Counted from the stretch's first letter, positions 38,367 through 48,118 are shown. The stretch is 64,000 nucleotides of DNA from Marinoscillum furvescens DSM 4134 (GCF_003386095.1 NZ_QREG01000001.1:186001-250000), one strand, 5' to 3'. Notes: generated by a model not told the origin, from the sequence alone. Program-made: numbers and translations.

Positions 38367-39425
38367 ATGATCATTCCAAAGGAGCCAAAGTTAACAAAAG
38401 AGCAGTTTGAGGAGGTAGTTTCGATAGTAGAAGAATACAACTGTCGGATCCAGCCCATCGAAGGACATCACCGTACCATCTATGCCGTACTAGGCGAAGA
38501 ACGCGAGACCATCATGGTCAACCGCATACTCGGCCTGGACTATATCGACCGATTTGACGCGGTGGATTCGCCTTTTAAACTCATGGATATCCACTCTGAG
38601 CTGGCTCACCACAAAATAAAGATTGGTGATCATATCGTAGGGGAGTCTCCGTTTATCATAGCGGGGCACTGTACTATAGATCCTAAAAACCCGAACCTTT
38701 TCATCGAGTCTGCACATGCAGTGAAAGAGGCTGGAGCCAAAGCCATACGTGGTGGTGTATGGAAGCCGCGTACGATGCCTTACTCGTTTCAGGGTGATGA
38801 TAGCTCGATGAAAATCCTCATAGAGGCGAAAGAACAAACCGGACTACCGGTAGATACCGAGGTAATGGACGACCACCAGCTACAGATCGCTGTAGAAGCC
38901 GGTGTAGACATCCTGCAGATAGGTGCTCGAAACGCACTCAACTACTCCCTACTCAAGCAAGTAGGTCAGGCTACTGCTGACAAGCGCATTGCAGTATTGC
39001 TGAAGCGTTCGATCGGAATGGGACCTATCAACGAATTTATCGCAGCTTCTGAGTACATCGCTGCTGGTGGCAATGCTGATGTGATGCTTTGCCCTAGAGG
39101 TACCTCTCCTACCATGGATGGCTATAGAAACTATCCTGACGAGAGCATCACTCCACTACTAAAAGACAAAACCTGGGCTCCGGTAATCGTAGACCCGTCA
39201 CACTCTGTAGGGCGTGCGAAATTTGTGCCTTCCGCTGCTATGGCTGCCATGGCATACGGTGCGGATGGTGTGATCATCGAGACACACTGCGATCCTAAGC
39301 GTGGTATTGGTGATGACCCTAAGCAATCGATCACTCCGGATGTGCTACGAAAGCTCATCCAGGATATCGATCAGATATGGGAGATCCGAAAGCATTACAA
39401 AAAGGAGCTACCCGTTACGGCCTAA
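38367..39425 (+). CDS. aroF: 3-deoxy-7-phosphoheptulonate (DAHP) synthase, type I beta
   Basis: 352 residues from ATG 38367, since the longer frame from 38310 runs across the promoter. An N-terminal ferredoxin-like regulatory domain (1-75, KLTKEQFEEVVSIVEEYN) precedes the TIM barrel. The catalytic KIRG is not literal, but RGGVWKPRTMPYSFQG, MLCPRGTSPTMDGYRN and PVIVDPSHSVGRAKFV are the family's metal/PEP/E4P motifs. The enzyme makes DAHP, the first step of aromatic amino acid synthesis. The N-terminal ACT-like/ferredoxin domain is characteristic of the Thermotoga-type, feedback-controlled enzymes. Confidence 0.93.
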   Translation: MIIPKEPKLTKEQFEEVVSIVEEYNCRIQPIEGHHRTIYAVLGEERETIMVNRILGLDYIDRFDAVDSPFKLMDIHSELAHHKIKIGDHIVGESPFIIAGHCTIDPKNPNLFIESAHAVKEAGAKAIRGGVWKPRTMPYSFQGDDSSMKILIEAKEQTGLPVDTEVMDDHQLQIAVEAGVDILQIGARNALNYSLLKQVGQATADKRIAVLLKRSIGMGPINEFIAASEYIAAGGNADVMLCPRGTSPTMDGYRNYPDESITPLLKDKTWAPVIVDPSHSVGRAKFVPSAAMAAMAYGADGVIIETHCDPKRGIGDDPKQSITPDVLRKLIQDIDQIWEIRKHYKKELPVTA

Positions 39426-39453
39426 GGGTTGTATCAAATAATCTTAATGAACT

Positions 39454-39484
39454 AAAAGCTTGCCTCCTGGCAAGCTTTTTTTTT
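39454..39484 (+). terminator. Terminator after DAHP synthase
   Basis: AAAAGCTTGCC/GGCAAGCTTTT perfect 11-bp stem with a 4-base loop and T run. Confidence 0.9.
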
Positions 39485-39624
39485 GTTTGAGCTCATTTTA
39501 AATATGACCTCCCTCCTGTAACCACTCGCTATCTTGCTCAATCGGCCAACTACTAAGTCAGCGCTCGTATGACATAGGACCTCAACTATAATTTTCTCAT
39601 TAGATTAGTTGCTTATTGAGCCCT

Positions 39625-40620
39625 ATGACCGACTACCTCTATACACATCTCAATACGGTGACAGCCTACAGCATCGTACTATCTATCGCACTGATCTTGC
39701 AAGCCCGCAACCGCATCAATGCCTCCTGGGCAGTACTTAGCTTCCTGATGTGCGTATTGCTTTACCTGGTCATCGACCACCTTCCGCCGGAGTTGAGGGC
39801 ATTTTTGATCATTGGCCCGCTGCTACTCCCATTTAGCTTTTGGATCATGGCCCGTACCTTGTTCAACGACACTCCGCTACATCAAAAACGCCTTTTAACA
39901 TACCTAATTCTTACGGCAGTAGCATCGTATGGTCTCTATGCTATTTCACACTATACCTCCTACACTCCATACTTCAATGTGGCTAGCCAAGCCCTGTCGA
40001 TCCTGTTTATTTTACTAGCCATCCTGGAAGCTCAATCTGGTAAGCGAACCGACCTGGACGAATCCAGAATACGGCTCAGACGATATTTTACTTATTTCAT
40101 CAGCTTCATGGTGTTTATCACCATCTTATCTGAGCTGAGTCTATCCGAAGGAGACCAGCTACTCCCCAGGCTTATTCAGCGGAGTTCGATCTTGCTGTTT
40201 AATACGACGTTAATCGTTTTGAATTTCAAGCTCAGCAGCCACCTCTTTGACTCGCGTAAGCAACTGAGCACCACTCAGCACCCCGAACTCATCTCACGTA
40301 TCCAAAACATTATGGTAGACCAAAAGCTCTACCGGCAGGAAAAACTAACCATTGGACAGCTGGCCGATTTGCTCAACGAACAGGAATACAAAGTCCGAAG
40401 GGTGATCAATCAGGAAATGGGCTACCGGAACTTTATAGACTTCACCAATTCGTTTCGAATCAAAGAAGCCACCGAAATGCTAAAAAATCCAGACCTGAAC
40501 AGTCTCACCATCCTGGAGATAGCTTACAAAACAGGTTACAATTCCATAGGGCCTTTTAACCGGTCATTTAAACAAGCCACTGGCCTCACACCTACCGAAT
40601 ACCGAAAAAAGCACATTTAA
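39625..40620 (+). CDS. AraC-family regulator with membrane-spanning N-terminus
   Basis: 331 residues from ATG 39625 (a TTG three codons upstream is also possible). The first 215 residues hold six to seven hydrophobic helices (for example AYSIVLSIALILQA, FLIIGPLLLPFSFWIM). After a linker a C-terminal AraC HTH domain follows (about 230-331), with LTIGQLADLLNEQEYKVRRV and ILEIAYKTGYNSIGPFNRSF. This membrane-linked AraC design is common in Bacteroidota and would sense a signal in the membrane and bind DNA directly. It precedes the fatty acid hydroxylase-type gene on the same strand, a possible target. Confidence 0.85.
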   Translation: MTDYLYTHLNTVTAYSIVLSIALILQARNRINASWAVLSFLMCVLLYLVIDHLPPELRAFLIIGPLLLPFSFWIMARTLFNDTPLHQKRLLTYLILTAVASYGLYAISHYTSYTPYFNVASQALSILFILLAILEAQSGKRTDLDESRIRLRRYFTYFISFMVFITILSELSLSEGDQLLPRLIQRSSILLFNTTLIVLNFKLSSHLFDSRKQLSTTQHPELISRIQNIMVDQKLYRQEKLTIGQLADLLNEQEYKVRRVINQEMGYRNFIDFTNSFRIKEATEMLKNPDLNSLTILEIAYKTGYNSIGPFNRSFKQATGLTPTEYRKKHI

Positions 40621-40712
40621 TGCTGGTCAATTTTAAAATCGGCAAGCATAATCCACTTTCGACGAGCACTTTTCAGTCCTCCGAGATAGCTTAACCACAA
40701 AAACATCAAATT

Positions 40713-41516
40713 ATGGAAGCACTTATACTGGAATTCGCATCGATCTTTCGACGCATAGTAGTGGTAGATTTTTTACGCTACTTCATCCCTGCCAGCGGAG
40801 CTTTTTTCGTGTTTTGGATCCTCTTCGGCAAAGCTCTTCGTCACCGCTTCATCCAAAAGAAAAAACCTGAAAGCAATCGTCTGTGGTTTGAATTCACCTA
40901 CAGCATGAGTACCATCGTGATTTTCGCTCTGGTTGGAGTGGGTATCCACTACACCAATAAGACGGGCGTTTTCACCATCTACAGAGATGTGGCACAGTAT
41001 GGCTGGACCTATCTGGTGGCCACTCCTATACTTATGCTACTCATCCATGACACGTACTTCTACTGGACACACCGATGGATGCATCATCCAAAAATTTACC
41101 GCCACGTGCACAAAATCCACCACAAAAGCACCAATCCTTCACCCTGGGCGGCTTATTCCTTTCATCCGCTAGAGGCAGTGGTACAAGCAGGGGTCTTGCC
41201 GCTCATTTTACTGCTCATGCCGGTTCATACGTTTAATCTCTTCTTGTTTCTCACCTACATGATCCTTAGAAATGTACTGGGCCACCTCGGCTTTGAGCTT
41301 TTCCCGAAAGGATTTATCAAGAACCCATGGGTCAATTGGAACACCTCCTCCACGCATCACAACATGCACCACCATCATTTTCACTGCAACTACGGGCTGT
41401 ATTTTACCTGGTGGGACAAGTGGATGAAAACGGATCATCAACTCTACGAAGAAACTTTTGAGGAAGTCACTAGCCGAAAAAGGGAAGCAAACACACGCCA
41501 AAAATTAAGTGCTTAG
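40713..41516 (+). CDS. Fatty acid hydroxylase/sterol desaturase family protein
   Basis: 267 residues. Three His boxes that bind a di-iron centre: HDTYFYWTHRWMHH, HKIHHKSTNPSP and HNMHHHHFHCNYG. The protein has four to five membrane helices, and the pattern is that of the sterol desaturase/ERG3/carotene hydroxylase superfamily. It uses oxygen to hydroxylate or desaturate a membrane lipid; the exact substrate cannot be told. It follows the membrane AraC gene by 92 bp. Confidence 0.9.
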   Translation: MEALILEFASIFRRIVVVDFLRYFIPASGAFFVFWILFGKALRHRFIQKKKPESNRLWFEFTYSMSTIVIFALVGVGIHYTNKTGVFTIYRDVAQYGWTYLVATPILMLLIHDTYFYWTHRWMHHPKIYRHVHKIHHKSTNPSPWAAYSFHPLEAVVQAGVLPLILLLMPVHTFNLFLFLTYMILRNVLGHLGFELFPKGFIKNPWVNWNTSSTHHNMHHHHFHCNYGLYFTWWDKWMKTDHQLYEETFEEVTSRKREANTRQKLSA

Positions 41517-41597
41517 GTGTATACTCCCGGTTTTCTTGCCAACAGCCAAAAACAGCATTAGTTTAGGGTTTAGATAATCACTAGATACTCAATCAGC

Positions 41598-42059
41598 ATG
41601 TACAAATACTTACCCTACCTGGAGAAAGCCTTCTTAGCTACATCTGCCCTGGGCTTTATCCTTCAGTCGATGGGAATTGAAATTACCGAATTACTCATCA
41701 TTGGCTTATCTGGTCTGGCAGTTTCTTTTTTTCTCAATGCCCACAAACCCGCAGAAGAGCCCTCCTCACCCAGCGACGAACCCAAAGGATTTGGCCACTT
41801 GTTGGGATTCGTCATATTGCCAAAAATTGCCTGGATCAGCTGTGCGATTGCCACTGTAGGTATCCTATTCAACATTATGCAGTTTGGAAATGATCAGGGC
41901 AGCACGATGCTCTATATCGGTGGCTTTAACCTACTCATGATATCTGTGATTCTCATAGCCATGAATTTCACTCAAGGGGGACTGATTCACCAAATGCAAC
42001 CGCTATTGCTTCGAGCTACCCCTCTAATGATCATCGTTGGCTATCTCCTCTTTAAGTAA
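41598..42059 (+). CDS. Small hypothetical membrane protein
   Basis: 153 residues, four to five hydrophobic helices (about 10-25, 29-45, 66-90, 97-115, 132-150), a hydrophilic loop with a KPAEEPSSPSDEPKG run. No recognisable domain. It lies 5 bp before another small membrane protein gene and is probably cotranscribed with it. The two may form a complex (inference from spacing only). Confidence 0.65.
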   Translation: MYKYLPYLEKAFLATSALGFILQSMGIEITELLIIGLSGLAVSFFLNAHKPAEEPSSPSDEPKGFGHLLGFVILPKIAWISCAIATVGILFNIMQFGNDQGSTMLYIGGFNLLMISVILIAMNFTQGGLIHQMQPLLLRATPLMIIVGYLLFK

Positions 42060-42064
42060 CCCAC

Positions 42065-42514
42065 ATGAACTCACCTCGAAAAATTTTCCACCTAGTTAGC
42101 TATCTGCAATATCCTCTTTTGCTCGCCGGAGTGTGGTACTATATCCCTTTTCTTAAATCGCTACTAAATCATGAGCCGGACTACTTTTTCCTCAATAATG
42201 TCCTGATCTTTTTCGGTGTGGCGATCAGCTTTTCGTCGCTACAAGACCCGCGAAAGACTCAGAACAAGCTCTCCAGGAAAATATGGCAAAGCCCAAGAAA
42301 AGGCAAATTAGCGATCATCTACATCGCTGCTCTGGCATTTAGCTTCATCATCGGGGGGCTGACGGCTATGTACCTGACTTCCTCTCAGGAATCTCAGGGG
42401 ATATCTGTCGGCATCACGGTCTTAGGAATCGGGCTGATTGGTTTGCTCAAGACGGCTATCGAGATGTTTGAAAATCATAGGCGGGATAAAAATCCTGAAA
42501 CCACTAAAAGCTGA
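42065..42514 (+). CDS. Small hypothetical membrane protein
   Basis: 149 residues, four hydrophobic segments (about 12-30, 44-58, 86-105, 116-133), ends with charged KNPETTKS. No domain recognised. Its stop codon lies inside the arm of a bidirectional terminator. Related in size and topology to its upstream neighbour but not clearly homologous. Confidence 0.65.
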   Translation: MNSPRKIFHLVSYLQYPLLLAGVWYYIPFLKSLLNHEPDYFFLNNVLIFFGVAISFSSLQDPRKTQNKLSRKIWQSPRKGKLAIIYIAALAFSFIIGGLTAMYLTSSQESQGISVGITVLGIGLIGLLKTAIEMFENHRRDKNPETTKS

Positions 42515-42535
42515 GCCAAAAAGCTCAGCTTTTAG
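42504..42535. terminator. Bidirectional terminator
   Basis: CTAAAAGCTGAGC/GCTCAGCTTTTAG perfect 13-bp stem, 6-base loop. It overlaps the end of the small membrane gene and stands between it and the convergent DUF1080 gene. Confidence 0.85.
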
Positions 42536-42542
42536 TAATTCT

Positions 42543-43373
42543 CTACAGCTCCCGGATCCAAATATTTCTAAACTGCATCTTGTCGCTATGATCTTGCAGC
42601 ACCAGTGGTAGTTTTTCGGCATGAGCCACATAATACGGCGTACCAATAAAGCAGGTAGGCCCTAGCAGCTCTACGTTGTTTTGCACCAGGATGTCGTTAT
42701 GAAAAACCGTCACGCGTGCAGGGCTCACCACGGTGCCTTTGTCAGAAAACTTTGGCGCCATAAAAATGATGTCGTACACCTGCCACTCTTCTGCCGGCCG
42801 AGAGGCATTGGCCAAAGGAATGTGCTGCTTATATACAGAAGCTGCTTGCCCATTGTTGTAGGTAGGGTTCTTGTACGAGTTGAGGACCTGCACTTCATAC
42901 ATTCCCATAAAAATCACTCCGCTGTTGCCTCCCTGCTGACCTTTCTTGTCTGCCGGCATTTTAGGCGCACGCCACTCGATATGCAGCTGCACATCACCAA
43001 AAGCCTGCCTGGTAGCTATACTTCCTGTTCCGGGGTTTACCTCCAGTGCTCCTTTTACGATGTTCCACTCGGCTGCTTCGCCCTTATAGTCAGGGTCCAT
43101 CAGTGGTGCCATGGCTTCAAACCCTTCCATATTCACCGGAGAGCCATACTGTGCTTTTTGCCAGGCATTCAGGTTTTTGCCATCAAAAAGAACGATGGCG
43201 TCAGATGGAGCCGAATGGTCCACCGTAGGCGTAACCACGGGCACTTTTTTATAGAGTTCTGTTTGCTCCCAGGGCTTGGTCTTATTGAGCTCATCCCAAT
43301 CGGGCTGTGGGATATCCTGGGCATTGGCGAAGAATGCAGCTCCAGCGAGCAGCGATAACATCAGTTTTTTCAT
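42543..43373 (-). CDS. DUF1080 secreted protein (3-keto-glycoside hydrolase-like)
   Basis: 276 residues. Signal peptide 1-18 (AAFFANAQ). DUF1080 domain with IVLFDGKNLNAWQ, AAEWNIVKGALEVNPGTGSIATR and QLHIEWR, and GNSGVIFMGMYEVQVLNSY, all in the family order. The family includes 3-keto-disaccharide hydrolases and LamG-like sugar-binding proteins. A second DUF1080 protein and a sugar dehydrogenase-like protein lie downstream on the same strand, although an acyltransferase gene intervenes on the other strand. Periplasmic role in breaking down oxidised sugars is inferred. Confidence 0.88.
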   Translation of the reverse strand: MKKLMLSLLAGAAFFANAQDIPQPDWDELNKTKPWEQTELYKKVPVVTPTVDHSAPSDAIVLFDGKNLNAWQKAQYGSPVNMEGFEAMAPLMDPDYKGEAAEWNIVKGALEVNPGTGSIATRQAFGDVQLHIEWRAPKMPADKKGQQGGNSGVIFMGMYEVQVLNSYKNPTYNNGQAASVYKQHIPLANASRPAEEWQVYDIIFMAPKFSDKGTVVSPARVTVFHNDILVQNNVELLGPTCFIGTPYYVAHAEKLPLVLQDHSDKMQFRNIWIREL

Positions 43374-43459
43374 CTATTCTACTTCTTTATTTTAAAAACA
43401 TTAAAACTACATCTTCAAGGGGAAAATGCCACACGCCTTTTGTAGTTTGGCACGCTCAA

Positions 43460-44314
43460 ATGGCAGCACTACTTTATTTCCTTGTACTCAAGCCACTATC
43501 GCTTTTACCCCTGAGAGTCATCTACCTACTCAGTGACCTTCTGTATTGCTTGCAGTTTGTAGGTTTAGCTTATCGCAAAAAGGTGGTCACCTGCAACCTG
43601 CACAAGGCCTTTGCGGACCGCAGCCCCGCCTGGAGGCGCAAAGTGCGGCGCCAGTTTTACAGACATTTTTACGACCTACTAGCTGAAAGTATTAGCCTTT
43701 TTAGCATTTCGCAAAAAGAAGCCATTCGTCGTTTTCGGGTGGTAAATCCCGAGCTATTGGAGGAGCTAGCTGAAGCGAAAAAGAGTGTCGTATTGGTTGG
43801 AGGGCATTACCAAAACTGGGAACTGTACGCCGTAGCCTCCAACCCGCAGATCCCCCATCAGCTGACGGGCATTTATACACCACTTACCAATCCATTTTTT
43901 GAAAAGAAATTTTCGGGGAGCCGGTCGCGCTTTGGACTTAAACTGATCCCCAAAAAGCAGGTTAAAGACTTTTTCGAAAGTTCTTCCGGTTTGACTTGCA
44001 CCACCTTTGCGGTAGATCAGTGCCCACGAAAAGGGCAAAAAGTGTACTGGACCACTTTTTTGGGGCAACCCACAGCGGTGCATTTTGGTGCAGAAAAATA
44101 TGCCCGGACGTATGATCAGGCAGTAGTCTTTGGGGCTGCTAAAAAAATCAAAAGAGGGCACTATGAACTGCACCTAGAGCTAATGGAACCCAACCCACGG
44201 GAGACTGAAGCCGGAGCAATTACCCAGCGACATACCGCTCGTTTGGAGCAGCAAATCCTGGAAGCACCAGAGTATTGGCTGTGGACACATAAGCGCTGGA
44301 AACTTCAACCGTAA
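43460..44314 (+). CDS. LpxL/HtrB-like lipid A acyltransferase
   Basis: 284 residues from ATG 43460 (MAALLYFLVLKPLSLLP), because the longer frame begins inside the convergent neighbour's region and has no family character. The HX4E acyl-transfer motif is H116-YQNW-E121 (LVGGHYQNWELYAV), preceded by a membrane anchor. It would add a secondary acyl chain to lipid A or a similar lipid. A TAGTTTGG at 43443-43450, a near match to the -7 consensus, lies 9 bases before the start. It is transcribed against its neighbours on both sides. Confidence 0.85.
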   Translation: MAALLYFLVLKPLSLLPLRVIYLLSDLLYCLQFVGLAYRKKVVTCNLHKAFADRSPAWRRKVRRQFYRHFYDLLAESISLFSISQKEAIRRFRVVNPELLEELAEAKKSVVLVGGHYQNWELYAVASNPQIPHQLTGIYTPLTNPFFEKKFSGSRSRFGLKLIPKKQVKDFFESSSGLTCTTFAVDQCPRKGQKVYWTTFLGQPTAVHFGAEKYARTYDQAVVFGAAKKIKRGHYELHLELMEPNPRETEAGAITQRHTARLEQQILEAPEYWLWTHKRWKLQP

Positions 44315-44336
44315 GCTCCCAGCGCTACTGCATAGT

Positions 44337-46256
44337 TTAATCTTCTCCTCTCAGCGAATTGATCCACTGAGCGATTTTTTGAGCATCGGCACGAGGCACC
44401 TGCGGCATGGGCGCCATAGGTGTGGCATAGCCCGGCCAGTTTTCCGGCTCGGGATTGTAGATCAGCTCCACAATACGCTCATCAGTATACCTGCGCTTTG
44501 CTACATCTGCAAAGGAAGGGCCCACCACACGCTTGTCTGCCTTATGGCAGGCAGAGCAGGCATTTTTGTCAAGCAGCGCCTTCACTTGTTCGTAGCTAAG
44601 CACCTCCTTTACTTTTGGCTTTGCCTTCGCTACGGGTTTTTTCACCGGCTTTTTGATGGCTGCAGAAGAGCGCCTGGTGCTCACCTCTGACCTGTCTAGC
44701 CGCTCCCCATCAGGTATATTGTTGAGGGTGTAGTAAGCTTCCGGGTGAAGTACGGGCATGTTTTTGTCTGCGGAACGTATGCCCGGCACATTGATCTGAT
44801 GGATAAAATGCTGCTTCATGTTGTCCACCAGCAGACGAACGCTCTTTCCATCATCGGCCACTTTCACTCCTGAAATCTTTAGCTCCTCCTCCCCAATAGT
44901 AGGACTTCCATACACGGGGTGGTACTTGTAGGTAAAAAGCTTCCCATTGTAGCTATCCAGATCTGCCGCACTTTTCTTATCAATTTCCAAGGTAAAGAAG
45001 AGCTCAAAACCGTCGGGCCTTGCTGACACGGTGTAGATTTCCATTGGGGTGTCTCCGATCCAAACCAGCCGCTCAAATCCTGAGTTGGTGTTTCCTGCCG
45101 ATCCCCAACCACGGTTGGTTTCTCCCACGTACAAGGATCCGTCATTGCCCCAGTCCATTCGTAAAACACCTGACTGAAAGCCTTCTCGAAAATCAAAGGC
45201 CACGCCCTGATAAGCTCCGTTAACTTCTTCCAATACCACACGCATGATTTTGCTTTGCCCCTGATCTCCCACAAAAATCTGACCGGCAAAAGGACCAAAT
45301 GCACCTCCGGTTTCGTCTTTGAGGATTTCCGAATTGGAAATACCCAAAATAGCATGAGGCAGCCAAACGGCGGGCAGTTTTACTTCATCAAATTCCTTCT
45401 TTACTGCGGCGAGGGTCCATGGATTTTCTTCATCCGCGATATTTTCAGGCTTCACATACCGACCATCCTTTTTCACCTTACGGTGATCAATTTTAGCTGA
45501 AAACTCGGCTTCTGTAAGCTGCACAGGTGATCGTTCGTCCTCGGACCAGCGCAGGCCAGCAGGGTGCCCGGTGAAGTCACCTTTTTCCACATGCCAAACA
45601 CCACCACTTCCCATCCAGTCTCCCTGGTTGTCTGCGTAGAAAAACTCACCATCTATCAAACCAATACCACAAGGGGAGCGCATACCTGTTGCCCAGGGTT
45701 CCATTTCCCCATCAGGGGTAATCTTCAGCGTCCATCCACGCCACGGCACGCGGCTTTCTCCACGCCACCACTCTTCATCACCGAAGGCTACGTTTCCGGT
45801 AACGAACATCGATCCATCAGGAGCTATCTTGGGGCCATAAGAATACTCGTGGTAGTGACCAGAAAGCGGCCAGGAATATACGGTCTCATAGCTATCCGCC
45901 CGATCATCACCATTGGTATCTCTGAGGCGGGTAAGCTCGCCGCGCTGTGTGGCGTACAAAGCCTGCTGATAATACGCCAGACCTAGTGGTTCATGTAATC
46001 CCGTAGCAAACAAGGTGAAGTTAGGCACCTGACCTCCCTCCATGGTGGGGTTCTCTACCAGCCAGACATCCCCCCTTCTGGTTGCCAGTGCAATTCGCCC
46101 ATCAGGGAGGGTTGCCACACCACCTACTTCCAGCAAAATACCTTCTGGCACAGGAATGGTGACAATTTTATAATAATCATCTTCTGTAGGCTGTGCTACT
46201 GCCACTACCGACATAGCCAACAGCACTCCGATAAATAGTTGTTTGAAAAAATGCAT
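44337..46256 (-). CDS. Sugar dehydrogenase-like propeller fused to cytochrome c
   Basis: 639 residues. Signal peptide 1-21 (VVAVAQ). A six-bladed propeller of the glucose/sorbosone dehydrogenase type fills about 30-470 (GGVATLPDGRIALATRRGDV, GLHEPLGLAYYQQALYA). A Lys/Pro-rich linker (KKPVKKPVAKAKPK) follows, then a c-type cytochrome with haem motif CSACH at 567-571 and a TPMAPMP axial Met near 614-617. It is probably a periplasmic redox enzyme feeding electrons to the respiratory chain. It lies 11 bp after the DUF1080-PA14 gene on the minus strand, so they are cotranscribed. Substrate is unknown. Confidence 0.83.
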   Translation of the reverse strand: MHFFKQLFIGVLLAMSVVAVAQPTEDDYYKIVTIPVPEGILLEVGGVATLPDGRIALATRRGDVWLVENPTMEGGQVPNFTLFATGLHEPLGLAYYQQALYATQRGELTRLRDTNGDDRADSYETVYSWPLSGHYHEYSYGPKIAPDGSMFVTGNVAFGDEEWWRGESRVPWRGWTLKITPDGEMEPWATGMRSPCGIGLIDGEFFYADNQGDWMGSGGVWHVEKGDFTGHPAGLRWSEDERSPVQLTEAEFSAKIDHRKVKKDGRYVKPENIADEENPWTLAAVKKEFDEVKLPAVWLPHAILGISNSEILKDETGGAFGPFAGQIFVGDQGQSKIMRVVLEEVNGAYQGVAFDFREGFQSGVLRMDWGNDGSLYVGETNRGWGSAGNTNSGFERLVWIGDTPMEIYTVSARPDGFELFFTLEIDKKSAADLDSYNGKLFTYKYHPVYGSPTIGEEELKISGVKVADDGKSVRLLVDNMKQHFIHQINVPGIRSADKNMPVLHPEAYYTLNNIPDGERLDRSEVSTRRSSAAIKKPVKKPVAKAKPKVKEVLSYEQVKALLDKNACSACHKADKRVVGPSFADVAKRRYTDERIVELIYNPEPENWPGYATPMAPMPQVPRADAQKIAQWINSLRGED

Positions 46257-46267
46257 GTCTATGTGAG

Positions 46268-48118
46268 TTACCAGATGAGTAAATAAGAGATTTTCTGAGC
46301 GGGTGCTGTGATCACCAGTGCCTGCTGATCTGGCCCCAGGGACCTAACTTCGCTTTGCATACCAGCTGGCACGCTAATGAAGTATTGCTTATCGCCTACC
46401 GCATACAAGCCCGCACCCAGTGCTTCTATCTGGCTGGCTGTAGCCGCCTGCACCTCTGCGAGTACACCTTCTGGAAAGATAATTTCCCGAGCTAGCGCGC
46501 TACCATCTTCGGGTTTTAATTGGTCTTGCACTGCTACACCGCCTACCTCGAGGTTAAAAGTCGGGAGCCCAGTCGCCGGGTCCAGTTGATAGCCTTTAGT
46601 AATTACTTCCGATTTTGCCTGCCCCTTGATGGCTATAGATGGTGCGGCTGACAAGTACTGCACGAGGCCTTGCGGGTTGAAAGTAGCATTTCCCCTGTCA
46701 TGCCACATCGGAGTAGCATCTACAAATCCTCCTCGCCACATCGACACGGGAGAACCAGCGGTCTGATCATATAAGAAGTGAACGCCCTCCGGAGTGCCAA
46801 CGCCTACTGCATGGGTAAGCAATCCGTCTACATCAGGGTGCCGTGCAAAAGCACGAACCAGGCGAGGCTCACTGCCCGGCTCCACCAATATCGGGGCTGT
46901 GGCACTTCCTCCCGGAGGAAAGGAACTGAACGCATGCAGGTCCTGCCAATAACTATTGGCTGTGGCTACCTGCACTCCCAGACGCTTGCCGCGCCACGCC
47001 TGAAAGTGGCTATAAATCAGCTGAAAGTCATGAGCTCCTGCACTGAGGGCTACCGATCCCTCGGCATAGTTATACCCTTCCGCGACTACCTCTCCATTAA
47101 TTTTGAGCACACCTACACAGCCCAAATGCAGTCTGAAGGTATGGAGTGCATCATCGGGCACAGTGAGCTTACCAGTAAAGCTCACCCCAAAATGCTGTGG
47201 CTCGTCGGCCACTTCGTAAGTCAAAGTGTTGGTCTCTCCTGAGGCTACCACTTCTCCTTCTTCAAAAAACTGCTTTTCTGATTCGAATCTCCCTCGGCGC
47301 ACCTCATACTGCAAGGGTCCGAGCTTCGCCTGCCCCTCTTTCATTTTTTTGTACCGAATGTTTCGAAAGGCCACAGCACCATGATCGCCCTGAATCAATA
47401 GCGGCCCCATCGGTGCTTCTTGCTTTGAGATCTGCCCTCCGGTATAGGTTGGCAACTCCACATTTTTATGGATCACCATGCCATTAAGGACTACTTCCTG
47501 TATACGTGCATTGGCTATTTTATTGCCGGCTTCATCGAATCTTGGTGCTTTAAAGTCGATCTTCAAGGATTGCCAAAGGCCGGGAGCTTTGGCGGCATTG
47601 AGTAGCGGGGCCTTGCCCATGTAGCTCTTTTGGATGTCTTGCTCCCAATTGCGGTAGATCCCGCCAATATCTGAGAACTGCGGGAGTCTTACTCCATAGC
47701 TATCGAAAAGCTGAATTTCGTACCTGCCTTGCAAAAAAATACCACTATTGGAGCCCGGAGGCATCATCACCTCCAATTCCAGAATCAGGTCGCCATGCTG
47801 CCAGGAGGTCAGCAAATTATCCTTCTGCTCTTCAGTAGGCAAATTGATCAAAACACCTGTACCACTCGTCACGCGAATGGGTTCTGGTGCTTCTTCCTGC
47901 TTGCCACGTTTCTTTTTTTTCTTTGGTTGTGGTTCGTGAGTAGCATGGGGGTCTACTCTGGGGTCAACTACCACATCTCCTACGACCTGCCAATTGCCTG
48001 CTTGAGGCTCAAAACCAGCCATATCTTCCAGCTTGAGGTATTCGTACCCATCCTGCGCATGAATACCTATAGAAAACAGCCAGAAAAGACCGATTAGCAA
48101 TATGCTTTGTTTCATCAT
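46268..48118 (-). CDS. DUF1080 protein with PA14-like and C-terminal domains
   Basis: 616 residues. Signal peptide to about 21, a Lys-rich insert (KKKKKRGK, about 67-74) that interrupts the first part, a DUF1080 domain to about 255 (LELEVMMPPGSNSGIFLQGRYEIQLFDSYGV split by Phe, with AFRNIRYKKM at its end). A PA14-like region (about 285-385, VSFTGKLTVPDDALHTFRL) and a beta-rich C-terminal region follow. It lies directly upstream of the sugar dehydrogenase-cytochrome gene. The composition recalls planctomycete and Bacteroidota cell-surface proteins for binding or cutting oxidised sugars. Precise action unknown. Confidence 0.78.
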   Translation of the reverse strand: MMKQSILLIGLFWLFSIGIHAQDGYEYLKLEDMAGFEPQAGNWQVVGDVVVDPRVDPHATHEPQPKKKKKRGKQEEAPEPIRVTSGTGVLINLPTEEQKDNLLTSWQHGDLILELEVMMPPGSNSGIFLQGRYEIQLFDSYGVRLPQFSDIGGIYRNWEQDIQKSYMGKAPLLNAAKAPGLWQSLKIDFKAPRFDEAGNKIANARIQEVVLNGMVIHKNVELPTYTGGQISKQEAPMGPLLIQGDHGAVAFRNIRYKKMKEGQAKLGPLQYEVRRGRFESEKQFFEEGEVVASGETNTLTYEVADEPQHFGVSFTGKLTVPDDALHTFRLHLGCVGVLKINGEVVAEGYNYAEGSVALSAGAHDFQLIYSHFQAWRGKRLGVQVATANSYWQDLHAFSSFPPGGSATAPILVEPGSEPRLVRAFARHPDVDGLLTHAVGVGTPEGVHFLYDQTAGSPVSMWRGGFVDATPMWHDRGNATFNPQGLVQYLSAAPSIAIKGQAKSEVITKGYQLDPATGLPTFNLEVGGVAVQDQLKPEDGSALAREIIFPEGVLAEVQAATASQIEALGAGLYAVGDKQYFISVPAGMQSEVRSLGPDQQALVITAPAQKISYLLIW

